Of a DNA stretch of 64,000 nucleotides, positions 60,940 through 64,000 are shown in pieces. Under the pieces are notes generated by a model. It saw nothing but the letters and a program-made list of their open reading frames with translations, was not told the DNA's origin and did not search any database. Position 1 is the first letter of the stretch, and every line of letters starts with the position of its first letter. Source of the stretch: Limosilactobacillus secaliphilus. Its GTDB lineage: Bacteria; Bacillota; Bacilli; Lactobacillales; Lactobacillaceae. Where the stretch lies: positions 207,966-271,965 of the forward strand of contig NZ_JQBW01000006.1 of assembly GCF_001437055.1 (NCBI RefSeq), in the 5' to 3' direction. A program made the position numbers and the translations under genes.

Positions 60940-61365
60940 TTGAAAAAATTAACATTACTATCTCTTATTGCTTTAACCTCTTTGTCCTTCTCCGCCTGTG
61001 CAACAAGTAAACACAAATCATCCGCTACTAGTCACTCATCTAGTAAAGTGGTCAAGCATTATAAAAAGAAACACAATAAGAAGAAATCATCTAGTTCGTC
61101 TTCATCCAACAAGCCAGCTCAACAGCAAAAACAAAACGGGCAGCCTCAGCACCAAGAAAGCGGTCAACAAACAGCACAAAGCAATGTTCAAGTAGGCAAT
61201 AATTCCCAACAGAACGCTCCAGCGCGGTCTGATACCGTGAATAATACTTCGCAGCAGAATGCCCATGCCCAATCTCAGCAAAACAATAACAGCATGAGAC
61301 CAAGTGCAGACGTTATGATCTGGGAAGGTAATGGATGGCATCACATAGGCTACTTATATAACTAA
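60940..61365 (+). CDS. Low-complexity lipoprotein
   Basis: 141 residues starting at TTG 60940, seven bases after GGAG. The signal peptide ends in lipobox FSAC (Cys20). The mature part is a basic Ser/Lys block (HYKKKHNKKKSSSSSSS), then a Gln/Asn-rich stretch of about 60 residues, and a short conserved-looking end MIWEGNGWHHIGYLYN. The layout suggests a wall-spanning tether that presents a small C-terminal module outside. No family recognised. It lies in the accessory region after the Abi_2 gene; function unknown. Confidence 0.75.
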   Translation: MKKLTLLSLIALTSLSFSACATSKHKSSATSHSSSKVVKHYKKKHNKKKSSSSSSSNKPAQQQKQNGQPQHQESGQQTAQSNVQVGNNSQQNAPARSDTVNNTSQQNAHAQSQQNNNSMRPSADVMIWEGNGWHHIGYLYN

Positions 61366-61702
61366 CCCACCTTGCTGGCACAGAAAACGGACTAAAAACA
61401 TTGGCGTGTACTATCAACTCTTCTAATTTATTATGAATATGAGGAATGATTATAGCTTATAAGAAAAACTGTCAGATATGAATACAACGGCTCAACTCAT
61501 CGAACCAGCGCAACACAATATCACAATGTAGTTTTAGTTAGCATGTGGGAGAGTAAACTTAATAAAGGGATTAACGTGGAGCGACAAGTCGTTTTTGTTA
61601 ATTTCTTAGACAAGCGGTTTAAGCGCTATAAACACCTAAAATATCTGATTTAACAGTTAACTGGTACAAGAACGTTAGTCGGTTTTTTTAAAATAAGAAT
61701 AA
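61366..61702. other. Gap without a supported gene
   Basis: AT-rich, stop-dense in all frames. No promoter of good quality, terminator, or RNA-like structure was seen. It probably belongs to the decayed element whose integrase remains follow. Confidence 0.6.
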
Positions 61703-61872
61703 AAACAAATTCACCTTGACGATTATCAGACTTTTAGTAATCTTTACGGCTCTAATCATACGCTAGCCAGCGTCAAAAACTAAAATCAATCGTAGATGTT
61801 TGTGTTACATTTACTATTTATAATGATTACCTGGCCAAGAATATGTGTGCCGAAAAGAAAGCCGTTAAATAG
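61703..61872 (+). pseudogene. Integrase core-binding-domain remnant
   Basis: Two short frames that read like the helical core-binding domain of a tyrosine integrase: IHLDDYQTFSNLYGSNHTLA-SVKN (ends at a stop, 61781) and, two bases out of frame, DVCVTFTIYNDYLAKNMC-AEKKAVK (ends 61872). Spacing of D-Y-x-x-F, the H-x3-S-V-K-N segment and the final D-Y-L-x-K-N fits that domain. The similarity is by eye and short. Confidence 0.5.
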
Positions 61873-61907
61873 TCATTACGCATGTGCAGCAAAGTAGGAG
61901 GAAACAA

Positions 61908-62396
61908 ATGAAACGAAAAGCTTATACGATCATCTTTCTGATTTTGGTGATTGTGTTTTCAATTTACTTCTATGGTCATAACAATAAAAACTCGAAGACT
62001 AGCAATTCCGCGAACCAAACAAGTTCTTCAATGCAGTCTGAAGCTAATAAACACAAAGACATCAACGCGGAATTAAAGAAAAATCTGCAGCAAGATCAGT
62101 CCTATGCTGACAGCAACCCCAATAATTATGGATATGCTAAGCAGATTGATCGTATTCAATACACTGGTAATTCTGACATATTGGTAAACGTCAAAGCTTC
62201 TTTTAAAGACTTACAACCTCAACAAAAAACAGATGTTATGAACCAAACGCAAAATCTTGCAAGAATGGTTCTTCTGCACGAAGGTAAGATAGATGATCAG
62301 CAATCAAAAGAAGGTCTAATCGTTACGGTTAACTGCGGTGACAAGCCTGTAGGTGAATCAAAGATTAGTAATCACCGAAAATATTCTTGGTATTAA
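61908..62396 (+). CDS. Membrane-anchored extracellular protein, unknown
   Basis: 162 residues. One N-terminal membrane segment (residues 6-23: YTIIFLILVIVFSIYFYG), a polar Asn/Ser/Thr spacer (24-60), and a compact C-terminal domain of about 100 residues (IDRIQYTGNSDILVNVKASF ... LARMVLLHEGKI ... GLIVTVNCGDKPVGESK). The pattern of strands and helix may resemble secreted NTF2/PepSY-sized domains, but I do not recognise it. RBS AGGAGG is perfect, so the gene seems intact. It lies between two pieces of integrase. Confidence 0.75.
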   Translation: MKRKAYTIIFLILVIVFSIYFYGHNNKNSKTSNSANQTSSSMQSEANKHKDINAELKKNLQQDQSYADSNPNNYGYAKQIDRIQYTGNSDILVNVKASFKDLQPQQKTDVMNQTQNLARMVLLHEGKIDDQQSKEGLIVTVNCGDKPVGESKISNHRKYSWY

Positions 62397-62445
62397 GAGT
62401 TAAGAGCCGTCAAAATATTTGAAAGCTAAAATTAGGAGATAAACT

Positions 62446-62790
62446 ATGAAAAACATTTTAAAAGTTTTGTCGATTATTACTATCGTGAGTTGCTTAGTTT
62501 TGGTAGCCACAGGGTGTGGGCAACGCAAAGCTGATTATTCAGCCAAGACTGCTGAATCGGCTCTCAATTCGGGAAAAGATATCAAAGGCAAAACTGTTAA
62601 GTTTACTGTCCAAAAGTTGGAACCAAATAGCGCATTCGGTTACAACATGGAAACTGGCAAGCATTTAAACTTTGTAAGCAATGACAACCCGAAGGTAAAG
62701 AAAGGCGACACCGTGATTGTAAAAGTTAAAAAGGTGACATCCACGATGGGATCATATGTCATTACTTATTCACACCTAAGCAAACAATAA
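62446..62790 (+). CDS. Small lipoprotein, unknown
   Basis: 114 residues. Signal peptide with lipobox VATGC (Cys24); the mature part has KGKTVKFTVQKLEPNSAFGY and HLNFVSNDNPKVKKGDTVIV, a strand-rich OB-like pattern with a K-x-GD turn, ending VITYSHLSKQ. I do not recognise a named family. The RBS TAGGAG precedes the ATG. It follows the previous gene by 49 bases and shares its surface location, so they may act together. Ended by a weak terminator. Confidence 0.78.
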   Translation: MKNILKVLSIITIVSCLVLVATGCGQRKADYSAKTAESALNSGKDIKGKTVKFTVQKLEPNSAFGYNMETGKHLNFVSNDNPKVKKGDTVIVKVKKVTSTMGSYVITYSHLSKQ

Positions 62791-62800
62791 CGAAATTAAA

Positions 62801-62827
62801 AAAAGCCCGCCAATAAAGGCGGGTTTA
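62801..62827 (+). terminator. Terminator-like hairpin after the small lipoprotein gene
   Basis: AAGCCCGCC-AATAAA-GGCGGGTTT stem; the T run is short. Confidence 0.65.
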
Positions 62828-62889
62828 ACTATTGATGTTAAAAGAACATAAATGAATCCTCTGTACGTATCATTAAAGTCAAGTAAGGG

Positions 62890-63280
62890 TTGCTTAACAA
62901 TTTAAAAGATTTACAGACGAATCATCAGAAATTAGTTTTTGAAAATTACGATGTCTATATACCAAGTTCAAATAAGATTAACAAGGCTATTCAAAAGCTA
63001 ATGAAAAGAAATGATATTTATAAGCAAGGCTTCCACTTCTATTTATTACGTCACTTGCTCGTCGCTTTTTTGTTATCCTCAAAGCATATACACAATAACT
63101 AATCCTCTCGGACACTCAGATATTATGATAACTGATAATTGATACTCATATCTAATCTATGAGTACAAAGCCAAAGTCGACGACCAAATTGAAGTCAACT
63201 TAGACCTCTTAAGTACTCAAAATAATAAAGTTAGTACAGATTTGGCACAGTCGGAATTCAATAATAAAAAATCGATATAA
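62890..63280 (+). pseudogene. Tyrosine integrase C-terminal remnant
   Basis: Three pieces in order: LVFENYDVYIPSSNKINKAI ... GFHFYLLRHLLVAFLLSS (62890-63100) with the R-H of the catalytic box; after a +1 shift, PLGHSDIMITDN (63104-63139) with the second box; and after an in-frame TGA, YSYLIYEYKAKVDDQIEVNL (63143-63280) with the nucleophile-Tyr region. One frameshift and one stop break the gene. It stands next to the tRNA array, the usual place of an integrase at an attachment site. Confidence 0.85.
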
Positions 63281-63317
63281 CAAAAAGCTCTCTATATCAA
63301 CCATAGAGAGCTTTTGT
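63281..63317 (-). terminator. Terminator of the tRNA array
   Basis: AAAGCTCTCTAT / ATAGAGAGCTTT stem followed by TTG on the minus strand. Confidence 0.88.
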
Positions 63318-63342
63318 ACTAGCCAAATTGTTTGTTTTAATA

Positions 63343-63427
63343 TGCCTCCGGTGGGGGTCGAACCCACACTCCCTCAACGGGAACTGGATTTTGAGTCCAG
63401 CGCGTCTGCCAATTCCGCCACAGAGGC
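63343..63427 (-). tRNA. tRNA-Leu (CAA)
   Basis: 85-base class II tRNA: acceptor GCCTCTG/CGGAGGC, anticodon arm CTGGA-CTCAAAA-TCCAG (anticodon CAA), long variable arm, T arm GTGGG-TTCGACC-CCCAC. CCA not encoded. Confidence 0.95.
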
Positions 63428-63442
63428 ATGATTTTGACTAAA

Positions 63443-63513
<71 letters not shown>

Positions 63514-63576
63514 AAATAGTGTTTGAACCAACCGTTCAAACAATTAGACGGAGTATTGTCCCCGTCCAATCAAAAG

Positions 63577-63652
63577 GGCGGTATGTGGGATTCGAACCCA
63601 CGCGTGTCGGACCCACAAACCGATGTGTTAACCAAGCTTCACCAATACCGCC
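63577..63652 (-). tRNA. tRNA-His (GTG)
   Basis: 76 bases including the extra G at -1 opposite C73, the mark of tRNA-His. Acceptor GCGGTAT/ATACCGC, anticodon loop TTTGTGG (GTG). CCA not encoded. Confidence 0.95.
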
Positions 63653-63668
63653 ATAATATTCAGTTAAG

Positions 63669-63739
63669 CAGGGATAGTAGGAATCGAACCCACAACGACG
63701 GTTTTGGAGACCGTAGTTATACCGTTTAACTATATCCCT
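63669..63739 (-). tRNA. tRNA-Trp (CCA)
   Basis: 71 bases: acceptor AGGGATA/TATCCCT, discriminator G, anticodon arm ACGGT-CTCCAAA-ACCGT (anticodon CCA), T arm GTGGG-TTCGATT-CCTAC with one weak pair. Confidence 0.95.
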
Positions 63740-63747
63740 ATAAAAAG

Positions 63748-63830
63748 TGGAGGAGGACGGATTCGAACCGCCGAACCCGAAGGAATGGATTTACGGTCCA
63801 TCGCGTTTAGCCAGACTTCGCTACTCCTCC
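63748..63830 (-). tRNA. tRNA-Tyr (GTA), C at position 33
   Basis: 83-base class II tRNA: acceptor GGAGGAG/CTCCTCC, anticodon arm ATGGA-CCGTAAA-TCCAT (anticodon GTA), variable arm CCTTCGG, T arm GGCGG-TTCGAAT-CCGTC. Position 33 reads C where U is almost universal. Confidence 0.93.
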
Positions 63831-63835
63831 ATAAG

Positions 63836-63908
63836 TGGCGCGGGACGGAATCGAACCGCCGACACACGGAGCTTCAATCCGTTGCTCTACCAACTGAGCT
63901 ACCGAGCC
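63836..63908 (-). tRNA. tRNA-Phe (GAA)
   Basis: 73 bases: acceptor GGCTCGG/CCGCGCC with a T-C mismatch at 4/69, anticodon loop TTGAAGC (GAA), T arm GGCGG-TTCGATT-CCGTC. Confidence 0.94.
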
Positions 63909-63942
63909 ATATGGGTGTCTGGTGTAACAGCAAACGCTGTAA

Positions 63943-64000
63943 TGGAGGATACAGGGCTCGAACCTGTGACCCTCTGCTTGTAAGGCAGACGCTCTCCCAA
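63943..64000 (-). tRNA. tRNA-Val (TAC), 5' end outside window
   Basis: 3' 58 bases seen: anticodon arm TCTGC-CTTACAA-GCAGA (anticodon TAC), T arm ACAGG-TTCGAGC-CCTGT, acceptor end TATCCTCC plus A. Confidence 0.93.

Noticed and set aside
61366..61702. Possible coding remains before the integrase fragment
   Set aside because: Frames are short and stop-dense and I could not match any piece to a family.
63523..63983. Two open frames over the tRNA array (starting MNQPFKQL and MEEDGFEPP)
   Set aside because: They are conceptual translations of tRNA genes read on the opposite strand.

Overview
The window looks like a chromosomal segment of a lactic acid bacterium of the family Lactobacillaceae, most likely the heterofermentative Limosilactobacillus group. 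The genus is an inference from gene content, gene order and protein wording, not a database result. Supporting signs are SD-rich AGGAGG translation starts, CIRCE and T-box control, an SMK (SAM-III) box before metK, PepV dipeptidase, an anaerobic class III ribonucleotide reductase, an Apf-like LysM protein, and tRNA genes that do not encode CCA.

Layout. Positions 1-12 kb hold a housekeeping block read leftward: a yqeG fragment, rplT-rpmI-infC with an attenuated leader, dnaI-dnaB-nrdR, coaE-mutM, polA, a Bax-inhibitor-like membrane protein, murC, ytpR and a thioredoxin-like gene. 12-24 kb holds a transaldolase-like aldolase behind a cre-like/palindrome promoter region, trmB-ecsB-ecsA, hit, prsA, yhaM with a UPF0342 gene, a class A PBP, and argS behind a T-box. 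24-29 kb mixes tRNAs, a degenerate FolC-like protein, a CPBP protease, a LacI repressor and an unidentified structured RNA with its own promoter and terminator. 29-46 kb holds a deoxynucleoside kinase, cell-wall enzymes (GH73, L,D-transpeptidase, MurJ), usp, pepV, nnrD, leuS (T-box), metK (SMK box), tag, a drug-type MFS exporter and a PerR/Fur regulator. 46-59 kb holds hsp20 (CIRCE plus CtsR-like box), the Apf-like protein, a purine-type permease, an nrdD-nrdG-sufC-sufD-sufB cluster and amino-acid ABC genes.

59.5-63.3 kb is the accessory part. It has an Abi_2 (AbiD/AbiF-like) HEPN protein preceded by a small structured, terminator-ended leader RNA, three small secreted or anchored proteins, and remains of a tyrosine integrase next to a tRNA array. 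The right end (63.3-64 kb) is a leftward array tRNA-Val-Phe-Tyr-Trp-His-Cys-Leu.

Links between genes: NrdR (4 kb) has a candidate operator in front of nrdD (56.7 kb). PerR/Fur (46.1 kb) has a box in the divergent MFS promoter region. The Fe-S scaffold genes sufCDB sit directly behind the radical-SAM activase nrdG. The best candidates for a little-described system are the Abi_2 plus leader RNA unit and the independent structured RNA at 26.3-26.6 kb.
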